Source: Desulfopila sp. IMCC35006 (lineage in GTDB: Bacteria; Desulfobacterota; Desulfobulbia; Desulfobulbales; Desulfocapsaceae). Taken from it: a stretch of DNA of 64,000 bases. The notes beneath the pieces are model-generated. The model made no database searches and was not told where the DNA came from. It saw nothing but the letters and a program-made list of their open reading frames with translations. The first letter of the stretch is position 1. Each line of letters begins with the position of its first letter. This document shows positions 8,873 to 18,511 of the stretch, piece after piece. The translations under genes were made by a program, and so were the position numbers. The DNA lies in contig NZ_SWCM01000001.1 in NCBI RefSeq assembly GCF_005116645.1, forward strand, positions 124,001 through 188,000, in the 5' to 3' direction.

Positions 8873-9910
8873 ATGAAGAAGCTGTTCACTGTTCTGCTGA
8901 TAGCATGCTGCCTGCCAGCTATAGCCCTGGCCGCAGATGTTAAGAAGAATCCTCTGGAGGCCTGGCAGCCAAAGTTTGACCCAAGTGGTGCTGAGTACAC
9001 CTATCTCCTGTCAAACGTCTCCCATCCGGTTATCGAAGGAGTCGGTGCGGGATATCGTATTCGCGACAAGGTATGGGAAAAGTCGGGAGGCCGCCTGTAT
9101 GTCGACTTTCGTCCCCTGCTCCAGCTCGGCGGCGAGAAGGATGTCATCAGCAAGCTCAAGCTGGGCGCCATTCAGGGAATGATGAGTTCTTCCGTTGCCG
9201 CGGCCAATGTCTCCGACCTCCTCGGCATTGTCAATCTTCCGTATGTTATCGATACCTTTGACAAACTGGACAAATTCAGACACACCCCCGAACTCTGGCA
9301 ACCCTTTGCCGACGGAGCCTTAAAGCAGGGCCTCATAGTCGCGGATATTACCGGATACGGCCCCTATGGCTGGGCAAGCACCACCCCGATAAGAACCTTA
9401 GAGGACGCAAAGAATACCAATTTCCGCATTGCCGAGGCCCCGGTCAATACCGATATCTACAAGGCCTGGGGCTTAAAGTTTACCGTCATGCCCTGGGGGG
9501 ACGTCCCACAGGCCCTGCAGACAGGGGTTATCACCGGTCTGGACCATACTGCCATTGTCTGCAATATCACCAAGAAATTCACCATCGCCAAAAACTTTAC
9601 CGAGCTAAACTATGCCCAGGGCTTATTCGTTCACTTGATCAATAAAAGATGGCTGGATAAATTACCGAAAGATCTTCAGGAAATTCTGCTGACCACCATT
9701 GCCGAAGAAAGCGAGAATACCCGGGCCTTAACCCGCCAGCAGCATGATGCCCAGGTGGCAAAAGCAAAAGAGGCCGGAGTGGAATTTATCAAGCTCTCCG
9801 ACGATGATATCAAGAAGCTGAAAACCATGGCCGAGCCGGTATTGCAGGACTGGGGCAAGAAGATCGGCCCGGACTACCTTGCCAAGGTACGTAAAGAGCT
9901 GGGCACCTGA
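8873..9910 (+). CDS. DctP-type (TRAP) periplasmic solute-binding protein, paralogue
   Basis: A 345-residue exported binding protein with a classical signal peptide (MKKLFTVLLIACCLPAIALA, cleaved before residue 21). It shares long identical blocks with the product of 7446-8492, including 'DFRPL.QLGGEKDV', 'GAIQGMMSSSVAAAN', 'VDTFDKLDKFR' (here with I for V) and 'VPQALQTGVI.GLDHT'. The ATG at 8873 is chosen because AAGGAGG precedes it; the upstream in-frame extension to 8744 has no signal-peptide character. The pair are head-to-head paralogues without permease genes, which suggests duplication and ligand specialisation. The gene ends at a strong hairpin (9944-9970). Confidence 0.9.
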   Translation: MKKLFTVLLIACCLPAIALAADVKKNPLEAWQPKFDPSGAEYTYLLSNVSHPVIEGVGAGYRIRDKVWEKSGGRLYVDFRPLLQLGGEKDVISKLKLGAIQGMMSSSVAAANVSDLLGIVNLPYVIDTFDKLDKFRHTPELWQPFADGALKQGLIVADITGYGPYGWASTTPIRTLEDAKNTNFRIAEAPVNTDIYKAWGLKFTVMPWGDVPQALQTGVITGLDHTAIVCNITKKFTIAKNFTELNYAQGLFVHLINKRWLDKLPKDLQEILLTTIAEESENTRALTRQQHDAQVAKAKEAGVEFIKLSDDDIKKLKTMAEPVLQDWGKKIGPDYLAKVRKELGT

Positions 9911-9943
9911 TTTTCATTAACTTTTCAGGATAGAGTTCACACC

Positions 9944-9985
9944 TGGTTCCCATGCGCCGCATGGGAACCACCTTTCACGTATTTT
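9944..9985 (+). terminator. Strong hairpin downstream of the solute-binding protein gene
   Basis: A perfect 12-bp stem, TGGTTCCCATGC / GCATGGGAACCA, with a three-base loop at 9944-9970. A short T-run follows at 9981-9985. It lies between convergent genes and could serve both directions. Confidence 0.6.
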
Positions 9986-10012
9986 TCACAAATGTTGCGA
10001 AACCATCAAGCT

Positions 10013-13000
10013 TCACCGGGTTAACTCGACTTCAACTATCGGCACCTCCCAGTGATCACCATAACAGCTGTTGCTGAAGCGTTTATCCGCACTATCCGTT
10101 TTATACCGCCGAACCATGGCAACCACCCTGCCTGCCCGCACGAAGTCCACCTTTCCCTGCAATTGTGCCTGTGCACTCTTTGACAGTCGGGCAACCGACA
10201 GCCCTTCGCCATTGACCAGTTCAAAATGTTCCTTTCGTTTCGCCAGCTGCAACCGATCTCCGGCCTGCAACTGCTGCAAGGCTCTGCGTACCTGATGGTT
10301 GACAGGTTTTAATCCGGCAAAGTCCAGAAAAAGATCGGTCAACCCCAGCAGACGGTATTGTCTGTTGATGGGCTCCTTTTTCTTTATGGGCGCAGCCTGG
10401 CGGGCTATTAAATATTCCCCGGCAATCGCGCTCGCGTGGGGATTGTCCATGCCCACCGGATTAAAAAGATGCAGTGTCTGCCTGGCACGGGACATGCCGA
10501 CATAATACAACCGGCGCTCCTCTTCCATCTCCGTGCCCTGCTTCTTCTGCCAGCCATGGCCCAGCAGAAAAACATGGTCAAACTCAAGGCCTTTTATGGA
10601 ATGAACCGTGGAAAGAAAAATGCCGTCGGAAAGATTTTTCGAGCGGCCCTGATCGGAGAGCGCTTCATAAAAATAGTCTTCTACAACTGGAACGGGCTGC
10701 GGGATATCGCTTGTTTCCTCCCGCCATTCACCTATCAGCCTTCTGAGATTGCGCTGCCAGATCGTATCGGCGCTAGCCTCAGCCGGAACAAAGGCAAGAA
10801 GAGACCCGGCCGTTCTGCTCTGCTGCCTCGTTTCCCGCAAGTGGTCAAGCAGCAGGGCGTTTTCCCGGATTTTCGTCAGACGGGGAAACGCACTGCTGCG
10901 GCCCCAGTTTAAACTGACCGGAATGGCCTCCTGCTCGAAAACCGTCCGGACCATATCGAGCCCCTGCCACTCCCGGGCAAGAACGGCACATTCGCTGAAA
11001 GCAAAACCACTCTGCAGCCGCTGCAGACGCCGCATCTCCTCGAGCAGGGTCCAGGCCTGATCTTCCCTGCTGCCGACATTGATGCGCTGTACCTTCCCCC
11101 TGGTGAGCGGATCATTGAGCTGCCAGTTGCCGCCGGCCGGCAGACTCAGCCTCGCTTCATTAACCTGCAGCGACTGCCCGGTCTTCATCCGATCGCTGTT
11201 CAGGCTGATAAGTCCATTTGCCGCACTAATGATATTGGCGGTCGATCGATAATTTTCGATGAGGTAATGGATCTCCGCCTGGTAATCCTCCTGGAATTTA
11301 CGGATAAACCCGACATTGGCCCCCCGGAACCGATAGATATTCTGGTCGTCGTCCCCCACGGCCAGGATGGTCATCTTCTGATCCTTTTCTTCCAGGGTCT
11401 TGCCGGCCAGCAGGGCGACAAGCTCATACTGCTCGGCATCGATATCCTGATATTCATCGACCAGGATATGGCTGATCCTGCCAACCAGTGCATATCTGGG
11501 TGGAACAGCGCCGAAACCTGTGGCATCTCCCTCGCCTTGCAACAGCCGTATTGCATCCTGGATAACCGAGGAAAAATCAATTTCCCCGCTACTGTCCCGG
11601 CTGGCACCAACCAGAGACCTGCCGGTCAGGCGCAGGGCCAGGCCGTGAAAGGTAAGGGTCGTGACGCGGGACATGTCATTGCCGACCAGATCCCGCATCC
11701 TCCGGCGAAGACTCATCACCGCGCTGCGGTTAAAACATAAAACCAGAATGGACTCGGGCTTCACTCTTTTCACCCGAAGCAGATACGCCACCCGATGGGC
11801 GACGACCCGTGTCTTGCCCGAACCCGGGCCGGCGAGAACCAGCATGTTCTTATCCGTTGCCGCAGCGACGATGCGTTCCTGGCGGTCATTTTTCAGATCA
11901 TCGACAATCCTGAGATACGACTGTTCGCTCGTCGCCCTCGCCAAATATTTTTCCTTGCCCGGGAAAAATCTCTGAATGAAATCCTCTTTATCGTCATTGA
12001 AATAGGAAGCAACCAGGTTCATGGCCACACTGAGCTTCTCCAGCGCCCGCCTGGCATACTCGTTCATCACATGAATCTGGAAATTACGCTCGCTGTAGTG
12101 GGTTTTCAGCGGAGAAAAATCGGCTCCGGAATATCGTTTGCCTTTCGCTTCCGGGTTGATGCGGATGGTCATGGCCTGGCGGAAGACGGCCAGCCCCTGC
12201 TGGAGTTCGATCACTCCCTGCTCGTGCATAAAGGTCAGCGCCCGCTCTGCCGCGGCAAGAGGGTCCCGGAGCTGGGGCAGAAGCAGCAGATCGGTTTTCA
12301 GGCCGGCAATCACTTTTTCCAGGGTGAACTCGACCAGAAGACTGGCGTTTGGTTTGGCTGATGGCGCAATGGCGCCGACGATTACCTGCAAAGCGGCAGC
12401 GGCGGCAAGCTGCCGGATACGCACGGTCTGCAGCAGCGAGTGGTAGTCGCGATGCAGCCACAGGGTGAACCGGTTGTTTCCCGAAGCCCTGAGGGAAAGG
12501 CTGCCGCTCTGCCCGGCCAGTCCCTTGCCGTCCCGGGAGAGGCCATAGAGGATGAGTTTCAGGATGTTTGGGTTGCTGTTTGCAAAGCCCCGGTCCAGCA
12601 GCTGCTGGTTTACCTGGCGAAGATCGATTTCGAGAGGACTCTCGACTTCGGCCTCCGGTGCCGTTTCCTGCAGAACATGCAGAAAATCATTTTCCAGCCC
12701 AATTATCTGCTGCAACTGTTTTTCCGCACTGTTCTGCACTTTAAAGCGGACATAGGCAGAGAGCATCGTCTCCTTGGAGAGCAGCCCCTGCTCGGCCATA
12801 TCTTCCATGGTTCGGATAACACGCAGGGTTTCCGATTCGGACACCGGATCCTCGGGCGTGGCGGCAAAAGAAGACTGACCCGCCAGTTCATCGGCACTGA
12901 ATGCCCGGTTTGGCCGCCGTTCCATCAAAAGGGCCAGAATCGCCAGCCATCTGGCCTGCTGCCGCCTGGAAAGGCCCATTTTAGCCATTTTTTCAGTTGC

Positions 13001-15199
13001 CTCATCCAGGCTGCGAACCAGCGGTTTGCCCTGAAAGACCCGGGTCTTATTTTCGTTACGTTCAAGAAAGCCCGCTCGCTCCAGCCAGGAAACGGCAGTG
13101 TTCACCTGGGTTACTGCATCGGGATGGTCTGCCATATCCATATCGACCACATCAAGGCGCAATAATTCACCGGCGGTCAACACCACCGATTCTTCACCTT
13201 TCGCGGCATAGCGCAGACCGCGAAGAAACTGAGCAATCTCGCGTTGGGTCAGGCGGGAGCTGCTGGAAAGACGAAACTGCCCTTCTATATCCTGCTCGGC
13301 AAAAATGAGGATACACTCGGCACCACTGCGATCCCGACCGGCCCGGCCGGCTTCCTGCAGATAGTTCTCCAGCGATCCCGGGATATCGGCATGAATCACC
13401 AGCCGGACATCGTCCTTATCGATGCCCATGCCAAAGGCGTTGGTCGCACAAATAACAGGAGTAGTCCCTTCGATAAAATTTTCCTGAATGCGTTTTTTCA
13501 GTGAGGGCTCGATACCGGCATGAAAGGCCTCTGCCGTGTACCCGGCGAGCTGGAGAAATTCCGCCAGTTTTTCGGTGTTTTTCCGGGTCGCGCAATAGAT
13601 GACCACACTGCCGGTTCCCTGATATCTCGCTTTCAGCAACTCGAGGATTGTCTGGTTCTTTTCATGCTTTTCCACCGGCCACACTTCATAATGCAGGTTG
13701 GTTCGTTCATGCCCTCCGGCAAATTGGATGATTCGCAAGCCAAGTTGGCTCTGGATGATGTCGATAATTTCGGCCCGCACATCCTTTTTCGCGGTGGCGG
13801 TAAAACACTCGACCGGCGGGATGACGGTGGTTTCCTTTTGGGCAAACTCGCGAATAAACCGGATGGCGTAGAGATAATCAGGCCGGAAATCATGTCCCCA
13901 TTTGGACAGGCAATGAGCTTCATCAAAGACCCAGGCACCGATTTCCCGCTGGCTGATGGTCTTAATAAAGGAGTGATTGCGCAGCTGTTCAGGGGAAACA
14001 AACAGAATCCCGACATCGCCAAGACGAACCGCTTCGATAACCTCCCCGCGCTCGGGCATGGTCAACATGCCGTAGAGGGCTGCGGCAAGCTTTGTACCGG
14101 TCTGTTTCTGAAAATTATCCACCTGATCTTTCATCAGTGCCTGGAGAGGCGAGATAACGATGGTCAGCATGTTGCGCCGCTGATAACGCATCAGGGCGGG
14201 CAGCAGATAGCACAGCGACTTCCCGCCTCCTGTTGGCAGCGTGGCAAAAATCGACAGATTTCTGGCGGCGGCTGCCACTATTTCGGCCTGGAGGCTTTTG
14301 CCGTCCCCGGTGGCCGGATCTGGCCGGAAGTCCTCGAAACCATAATAATTGTGCAGATACGCCCGGGGGTTGTGGTGCTCCCGGCAATAGCTGCAATCGC
14401 TTCTGCCGCAGCTGTTCTCCCGCAGTTGATCGAGTAAAACCACCACTTCGGTAAAACGATGCCGGACCCAGGGCGGCAGGACGGAATTCCCGCCAGCAAC
14501 CGTCAGCCAGGCAGTTATGTAGGCAAGCGGTGTATGGCTCAGGGTCCCGTACAGCAATCGCTCGACAATATTTTCCACCCCACTCCTGCAGCCATGTTTT
14601 ACCGCCAGCCAGGAAAAGGATTCATACAGATCATCTCCTTCCAGAAGAGGAATACCCATTGCTCCCAGAGCCGCAGCCGTGCCGGCAAGATTTTCATCCT
14701 GCTGCAAAAAACTTCTGTAGAGTATCGGGGCATCGGAACCTGCAGTCATCTGGGCGGCAAAGGCGCCCCACTGCTCAATAAATATTTTCCCGGCCAACAG
14801 GGCATCCTGTACCGGATCATTGATACTGTCCCGCACCAGCTGATAATCTTTGATTAGACGGTGGTAAGGATTTTCCGGGAAGGCCAGCGGCGAGAGATAG
14901 AGGGTGTCAATTGCCGGTTTTTTCAGGAGCTGCAGAAAAGGAGCAAGCTGCCGAAGCCGCGGGATGTCATGGTCCAGGATATTGTGCCCAAGAACAAAGG
15001 GTGCGAAACGGCCAAAGGCATCAAATTCCTGCAGCTGCTGCAGCGATATTTTTTTTCCAGAACTCATCAGAAAAGATTTTCCCTGGCAGGAAGCACCAAT
15101 CGAATAAACAGTGTTGTTCTCGTTTATTTCGATATCAAAAAGAAGGCACTGATGCAGGAAATCCTGAGGTTCTCCGGACATTTTATATGAGGCGGCCAT
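10013..15199 (-). CDS. Giant fusion helicase: exonuclease-like + RecQ + UvrD/Rep
   Basis: A 1,728-residue DNA repair-type protein. Residues about 12-170 look like an RNase H-fold exonuclease: 'LLFDIEI' (D-x-E), 'VLGHNILDHDI' and 'NDPVQDALLAGK', where the His usual in this last motif is Asn. Residues about 275-285 form a Cys cluster (CGRSDCSYC). The RecQ part follows with Walker A 'LPTGGGKSLCY' (~325), 'FDEAHCLSKWGHDFRPDYL' (~425) and motif VI 'YLQEAGRAGRDR' (~615). From ~1125 a superfamily-1 helicase follows: 'AGPGSGKTRVV', 'VDEYQDID' (~1250), 'GDDDQNIYRFRGA', 'STVHSIKGLEFDH' (~1536) and 'YYVGMSRARQ'. Both motors look intact. Long RecQ-UvrD proteins of this kind occur in scattered bacteria, but their role is unclear. 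The start is uncertain (ATG 15199 or 15181; neither has a clear ribosome site). Confidence 0.92.
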   Translation of the reverse strand: MAASYKMSGEPQDFLHQCLLFDIEINENNTVYSIGASCQGKSFLMSSGKKISLQQLQEFDAFGRFAPFVLGHNILDHDIPRLRQLAPFLQLLKKPAIDTLYLSPLAFPENPYHRLIKDYQLVRDSINDPVQDALLAGKIFIEQWGAFAAQMTAGSDAPILYRSFLQQDENLAGTAAALGAMGIPLLEGDDLYESFSWLAVKHGCRSGVENIVERLLYGTLSHTPLAYITAWLTVAGGNSVLPPWVRHRFTEVVVLLDQLRENSCGRSDCSYCREHHNPRAYLHNYYGFEDFRPDPATGDGKSLQAEIVAAAARNLSIFATLPTGGGKSLCYLLPALMRYQRRNMLTIVISPLQALMKDQVDNFQKQTGTKLAAALYGMLTMPERGEVIEAVRLGDVGILFVSPEQLRNHSFIKTISQREIGAWVFDEAHCLSKWGHDFRPDYLYAIRFIREFAQKETTVIPPVECFTATAKKDVRAEIIDIIQSQLGLRIIQFAGGHERTNLHYEVWPVEKHEKNQTILELLKARYQGTGSVVIYCATRKNTEKLAEFLQLAGYTAEAFHAGIEPSLKKRIQENFIEGTTPVICATNAFGMGIDKDDVRLVIHADIPGSLENYLQEAGRAGRDRSGAECILIFAEQDIEGQFRLSSSSRLTQREIAQFLRGLRYAAKGEESVVLTAGELLRLDVVDMDMADHPDAVTQVNTAVSWLERAGFLERNENKTRVFQGKPLVRSLDEATEKMAKMGLSRRQQARWLAILALLMERRPNRAFSADELAGQSSFAATPEDPVSESETLRVIRTMEDMAEQGLLSKETMLSAYVRFKVQNSAEKQLQQIIGLENDFLHVLQETAPEAEVESPLEIDLRQVNQQLLDRGFANSNPNILKLILYGLSRDGKGLAGQSGSLSLRASGNNRFTLWLHRDYHSLLQTVRIRQLAAAAALQVIVGAIAPSAKPNASLLVEFTLEKVIAGLKTDLLLLPQLRDPLAAAERALTFMHEQGVIELQQGLAVFRQAMTIRINPEAKGKRYSGADFSPLKTHYSERNFQIHVMNEYARRALEKLSVAMNLVASYFNDDKEDFIQRFFPGKEKYLARATSEQSYLRIVDDLKNDRQERIVAAATDKNMLVLAGPGSGKTRVVAHRVAYLLRVKRVKPESILVLCFNRSAVMSLRRRMRDLVGNDMSRVTTLTFHGLALRLTGRSLVGASRDSSGEIDFSSVIQDAIRLLQGEGDATGFGAVPPRYALVGRISHILVDEYQDIDAEQYELVALLAGKTLEEKDQKMTILAVGDDDQNIYRFRGANVGFIRKFQEDYQAEIHYLIENYRSTANIISAANGLISLNSDRMKTGQSLQVNEARLSLPAGGNWQLNDPLTRGKVQRINVGSREDQAWTLLEEMRRLQRLQSGFAFSECAVLAREWQGLDMVRTVFEQEAIPVSLNWGRSSAFPRLTKIRENALLLDHLRETRQQSRTAGSLLAFVPAEASADTIWQRNLRRLIGEWREETSDIPQPVPVVEDYFYEALSDQGRSKNLSDGIFLSTVHSIKGLEFDHVFLLGHGWQKKQGTEMEEERRLYYVGMSRARQTLHLFNPVGMDNPHASAIAGEYLIARQAAPIKKKEPINRQYRLLGLTDLFLDFAGLKPVNHQVRRALQQLQAGDRLQLAKRKEHFELVNGEGLSVARLSKSAQAQLQGKVDFVRAGRVVAMVRRYKTDSADKRFSNSCYGDHWEVPIVEVELTR

Positions 15200-15732
15200 G
15201 GTATTGATTAGTATTGCAACATCCTGCTTTAGGTTTACCGCACTCAGTGTCCAATATCGATGTTTTTATTGATCTTCTTTCAAAATATAAGGTGAGGCGG
15301 CTCTGGGTTCAATTCGACCAACCGGCTCCTTGGAGATCAAACCACCCTCCCGCTATCTCAAGGATTCGGATGAAGAATGTGTGACGAACCGCCCTGCCAG
15401 GCAGACTGGTAAAATTGCCGAATAAGCAATTGTAATACTAAATTGTAGGTGGTAAAAATATAACCAGAAGTAATCACACAAGATACTACGACTTTGTCGT
15501 GGTACTCCATTATGACCGCGGCGACATTACCTGCCAATCTGTAGTTTTTTGTAATTGCTGGATAACAATAGTTCGGATCTAGTTGAATTATATGGAATTT
15601 TGGCCCAGATCAGGTGAGTCGAGGGCTGACTTGCCCCCTCATACAACTACATAGTATACAAGGCATCTACGGCTTGCAACCTCCAGGCAATGGAGTTGAC
15701 AGGAAAAAACACAGACAAAAAGGAGAGACATC
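15200..15732. other. 533-base gap without a gene
   Basis: No supported reading frame. It holds one short hairpin, TACTACGAC/GTCGTGGTA (15484-15504, one G-T pair), of unknown role. The last bases carry the AAGGAGAG ribosome site of the next gene. Confidence 0.5.
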
Positions 15733-16212
15733 ATGGTTTTTGCACCGACAAGAATGCAGTTAAAAAGTGATGCATTCAAGCAGGATACTCTAATACCATC
15801 CAGATTTACCGGAGAAGGAGAAGATGTTTCACCAGCGTTGACCTGGGAAAATCCGCCTGATGGGACAAAGGCCTTTGCCGTTATCTGTCACGACCCGGAT
15901 GCCCCTCTGGTAAGCAGCAGAGGTACCTATGGTTTTGTACACTGGGTGCTGTATAATATTCCCGGAGACGTGCAACATCTGGATGAAGGCACGCATTTGT
16001 ATACCAACGGTATTACTGATTTCGGCAAAACCGGCTATAACGGCCCCATGCCGCCCAATGGGCACGGCCTGCATAATTATTATTTTTGGGTACTGGCACT
16101 GGATAAGGCAGTCACCCTGGCACCGGGATTGAACCTATGGCAGCTTCTGGAAAAGACAGAGCCACATCTTATCGGAATGAACCGCCTGGTGGGGCGTTAT
16201 CAAAGGGATTAA
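15733..16212 (+). CDS. YbhB/YbcL family PEBP (Raf-kinase-inhibitor-like) protein
   Basis: A 159-residue cytoplasmic protein of the phosphatidylethanolamine-binding protein fold. Hallmarks are 'IPSRFTGEGEDVSPALTWEN' at the N-terminus, 'AVICHDPDAP' (the conserved D-P-D-x-P of the ligand pocket), 'GFVHWVLYNIP' and 'GPMPPNGHGLHNYYFWVLAL' (the PPxGxHxY box). Length matches bacterial YbhB. A strong ribosome site (AAAGGAGAG) precedes the ATG. The true function of bacterial family members is unknown. Confidence 0.93.
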   Translation: MVFAPTRMQLKSDAFKQDTLIPSRFTGEGEDVSPALTWENPPDGTKAFAVICHDPDAPLVSSRGTYGFVHWVLYNIPGDVQHLDEGTHLYTNGITDFGKTGYNGPMPPNGHGLHNYYFWVLALDKAVTLAPGLNLWQLLEKTEPHLIGMNRLVGRYQRD

Positions 16213-16358
16213 GGGGACTAAAAAATCGAGCGAAATAGTTGAGACAAAAAAGGACAGAACGCATTAATCCTCATATTTGCCTATAGTCCATACCTCCTGA
16301 TTTACCTGGAAAGACTTAATGAAAATATGTGGACTTGGATACCCGAACGGAGATGGAC

Positions 16359-16901
16359 ATGGAAAGTCTGCAGATGAGCAGGGTATTCACACTGATAGAA
16401 CCGGGACCGGTTGTCTTGGTAACTACGAATGACGGCCAAAAAGACAATGTGATGACCATCACGTGGACCATGGTATTGGACTTTACAGCAGAGTTTGCCA
16501 TTACCACCGGACCATGGAATTATTCATACATCGCACTTCAAGAATCGAAGGAGTGTGTAATTTCAATCCCAACGGTGGACCTCATTGATACCGTTGTTGG
16601 AGTGGGAACGTGCTCTGGGGCTGATACGGATAAGTTTACAAAGTTTAAACTCACTCGCTTGAAAGCCAAATATGTTCGGCCCCCAATCATCAAGGAATGC
16701 CTCGCAAACATCGAATGCAAGGTTGTTGATATCTTGACTCAATACAACATCGTTGTGCTTCAGGGTGTTGCAGCATACTTTGACAGTACTCGAGAGGAGA
16801 AAAAAACGCTCCATGCTGTTGGTGACGGCACATTCATAGTAGACGGACGCAGAATCGACAGAAAGAAGATGATGCAGGCCAAACTTCCAAGTGGAATCTA
16901 G
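16359..16901 (+). CDS. Flavin reductase-like FMN-binding protein
   Basis: A 180-residue protein of the flavin reductase-like split-barrel family. Residues 8-60 ('EPGPVVLVTTNDGQKDNVMT...WTMVLDF') match the FMN-binding first strands, and 'KECVISIPTVDLIDTVVGVG' and 'IECKVVDI' are later conserved strands. Such proteins reduce or carry FMN, often for a partner oxygenase or as an NAD(P)H-dependent oxidoreductase; no partner is adjacent. The frame opens at a GTG at 16329, but the ATG at 16359 has GGAG six bases before it and is preferred. Confidence 0.8.
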   Translation: MESLQMSRVFTLIEPGPVVLVTTNDGQKDNVMTITWTMVLDFTAEFAITTGPWNYSYIALQESKECVISIPTVDLIDTVVGVGTCSGADTDKFTKFKLTRLKAKYVRPPIIKECLANIECKVVDILTQYNIVVLQGVAAYFDSTREEKKTLHAVGDGTFIVDGRRIDRKKMMQAKLPSGI

Positions 16902-17034
16902 CTGTTTGTTAGCCGAAAATATGGTGAGAAGTTACTGGAAACATGGGATTTTAAAATAAGACGGAAAGAGTCAAAAGCAGACCTCTCCCCCCCTTTTCCT
17001 TGCTAAACAGAATGGTGTATCAGCAGAGAGTTCT

Positions 17035-17760
17035 CTACGAGACAACCCTGACAAGAAAATCTTTAAGCCGTGGATGTTCAGGGTTCGTGAAAAACTCCTC
17101 AGGCGGTTTATCCACCTGGATAACACCTTCATCGATGAAGACGACTCGATCAGCGACCTCTTTGGCAAAACCCATCTCGTGGGTCACCACCACCATGGTC
17201 ATCCCTTCAAGAGCAAGTTGTTTCATTACTTCAAGCACTTCACCAACAAGTTCCGGATCCAGTGCCGAGGTGGGTTCGTCAAACAGAATTGCCTTAGGCT
17301 GCAAGGCAAGAGCCCGCGCTATTGCCACACGCTGCTTTTGCCCACCAGAGAGCTGGTCTGGGAAGTTTGTATCCTTATCACTCAAGCCCACTTTGGCAAG
17401 AAGTGCTTGCCCCAATTCATTTGCCTTGGCTTTATTCATTTTCCTCACCTTTATAGGTCCAAGAGTAATATTCTCAAGCACCGTCATATGAGGGAAAAGG
17501 TTAAAATGCTGAAACACCATGGTAGCTTCTGTGCGAACCATATTGATATCGGTATGCTTGTCCATAATATCAAAATTGTCTACCAGAATGGTACCGCTTG
17601 TTGGTTTTTCAAGTTTATTTATACAACGCAAAACAGTTGACTTACCAGACCCGGAAGGGCCGATAATAACCACAACCTCGCCTTGCGATACCTGAAGATT
17701 TACACCGCGCAACACCTCAATTTCCCCGAATGATTTATAGAGATTTTGAATTTTTATCAT
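17035..17760 (-). CDS. glnQ: Polar amino-acid ABC transporter ATP-binding protein
   Basis: A 241-residue ABC ATPase with Walker A 'GPSGSGKST' (residue ~34), Q-loop '[18 protein letters not shown]', signature 'LSGGQKQR', Walker B '[12 protein letters not shown]' and switch His 'VTHEMGFA'. The '[21 protein letters not shown]' block is typical of the GlnQ/HisP/GltL amino-acid importer group. It starts two bases after the permease stop, with GGGGAG as ribosome site, completing a glnHPQ-type operon. The substrate could be glutamine, glutamate or another polar amino acid; the symbol denotes the family. Confidence 0.9.
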   Translation of the reverse strand: MIKIQNLYKSFGEIEVLRGVNLQVSQGEVVVIIGPSGSGKSTVLRCINKLEKPTSGTILVDNFDIMDKHTDINMVRTEATMVFQHFNLFPHMTVLENITLGPIKVRKMNKAKANELGQALLAKVGLSDKDTNFPDQLSGGQKQRVAIARALALQPKAILFDEPTSALDPELVGEVLEVMKQLALEGMTMVVVTHEMGFAKEVADRVVFIDEGVIQVDKPPEEFFTNPEHPRLKDFLVRVVS

Positions 17761-17762
17761 AT

Positions 17763-18431
17763 TTATCTCCCCTCTATTTTCATACGTTTTTCAAGTATCT
17801 GTAAAACCTTCGCAATACTCATAGTCATGGAGAGATAAATAAGGCCGACGGCAAGATATACCTCAAAAGCCCTGAAGTTAACTGCGACGATCTCATCACC
17901 CGTTCGTAATAGCTCCCCCACACCGATAATCATCAGCAATGAGGTATCTTTAAGGCTGATAATAAATTGATTACCCAAGGGAGGCAACATACGCCTGAAT
18001 GCCTGGGGCCAAATGATATAACGCATTGTTTGCATTGCATTTAAGCCAATGGAACGCCCTGCCTCCATCTGCCCGGTATCAATCGATTGCACTGCACCAC
18101 GCACAATTTCAGCTATATAGGCACCTGAATTCACGGCAATAACAATAACACCAGCCCCCATGGCCGGCAGTCTAAAGCCAAACGCCATTGGGAGACCGAA
18201 ATAGAGAAACATCGCCTGCACCAGCATCGGTGTGCCTCGTATCGTCTCTATATACAATCCGGCTATTTTACGAACGATCCATGATGGAGACAATTTCATC
18301 AGACCAAAAATAGCGCCAAGAATAAAACCAAAAAAGAGCCCAGCCACGGTGAGATAGACAGTGAGCTCAGCACCTTTTAAAAGCTGAGGGATTGATTCAA
18401 CAATAATTGATGGTTCAAAATTAAATGCCAT
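17763..18431 (-). CDS. glnP: Polar amino-acid ABC transporter permease
   Basis: A 222-residue inner-membrane permease of the HisM/GlnP family. It has about five membrane helices and the cytoplasmic EAA loop '[35 protein letters not shown]' (around residues 142-176, the contact to the ATPase). '[20 protein letters not shown]' and '[21 protein letters not shown]' are also conserved. It lies between the binding-protein gene and the ATPase gene. An intercistronic hairpin upstream probably sets its expression below that of the binding protein. Confidence 0.9.
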   Translation of the reverse strand: MAFNFEPSIIVESIPQLLKGAELTVYLTVAGLFFGFILGAIFGLMKLSPSWIVRKIAGLYIETIRGTPMLVQAMFLYFGLPMAFGFRLPAMGAGVIVIAVNSGAYIAEIVRGAVQSIDTGQMEAGRSIGLNAMQTMRYIIWPQAFRRMLPPLGNQFIISLKDTSLLMIIGVGELLRTGDEIVAVNFRAFEVYLAVGLIYLSMTMSIAKVLQILEKRMKIEGR

Positions 18432-18444
18432 AATGGATCTCTAT

Positions 18445-18488
18445 AAGAAAAGAAAAAGGGGGCAAAGTGTGACAACGCACTCGCCCCC
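18445..18488 (-). terminator. Intercistronic terminator/attenuator between binding-protein and permease genes
   Basis: Read on the minus strand, GGGGGC...GCCCCC (18458-18488) with further inner pairing is followed directly by a T-rich run (18445-18457). It is placed 24 bases after the binding-protein stop and before the permease start. Such leaky terminators commonly keep the solute-binding protein in excess. Confidence 0.7.
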
Positions 18489-18511
18489 TAAGTAGGATGA
18501 ACCGTCTTTAC

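Noticed and set aside
13520-14437. Rightward 305-codon frame
   Set aside because: Antisense to the RecQ motifs of the giant helicase.
15300-15345. GGTTCAATTC resembling a tRNA T-loop
   Set aside because: The flanking bases do not form a T-stem and no acceptor or anticodon stem can be drawn.
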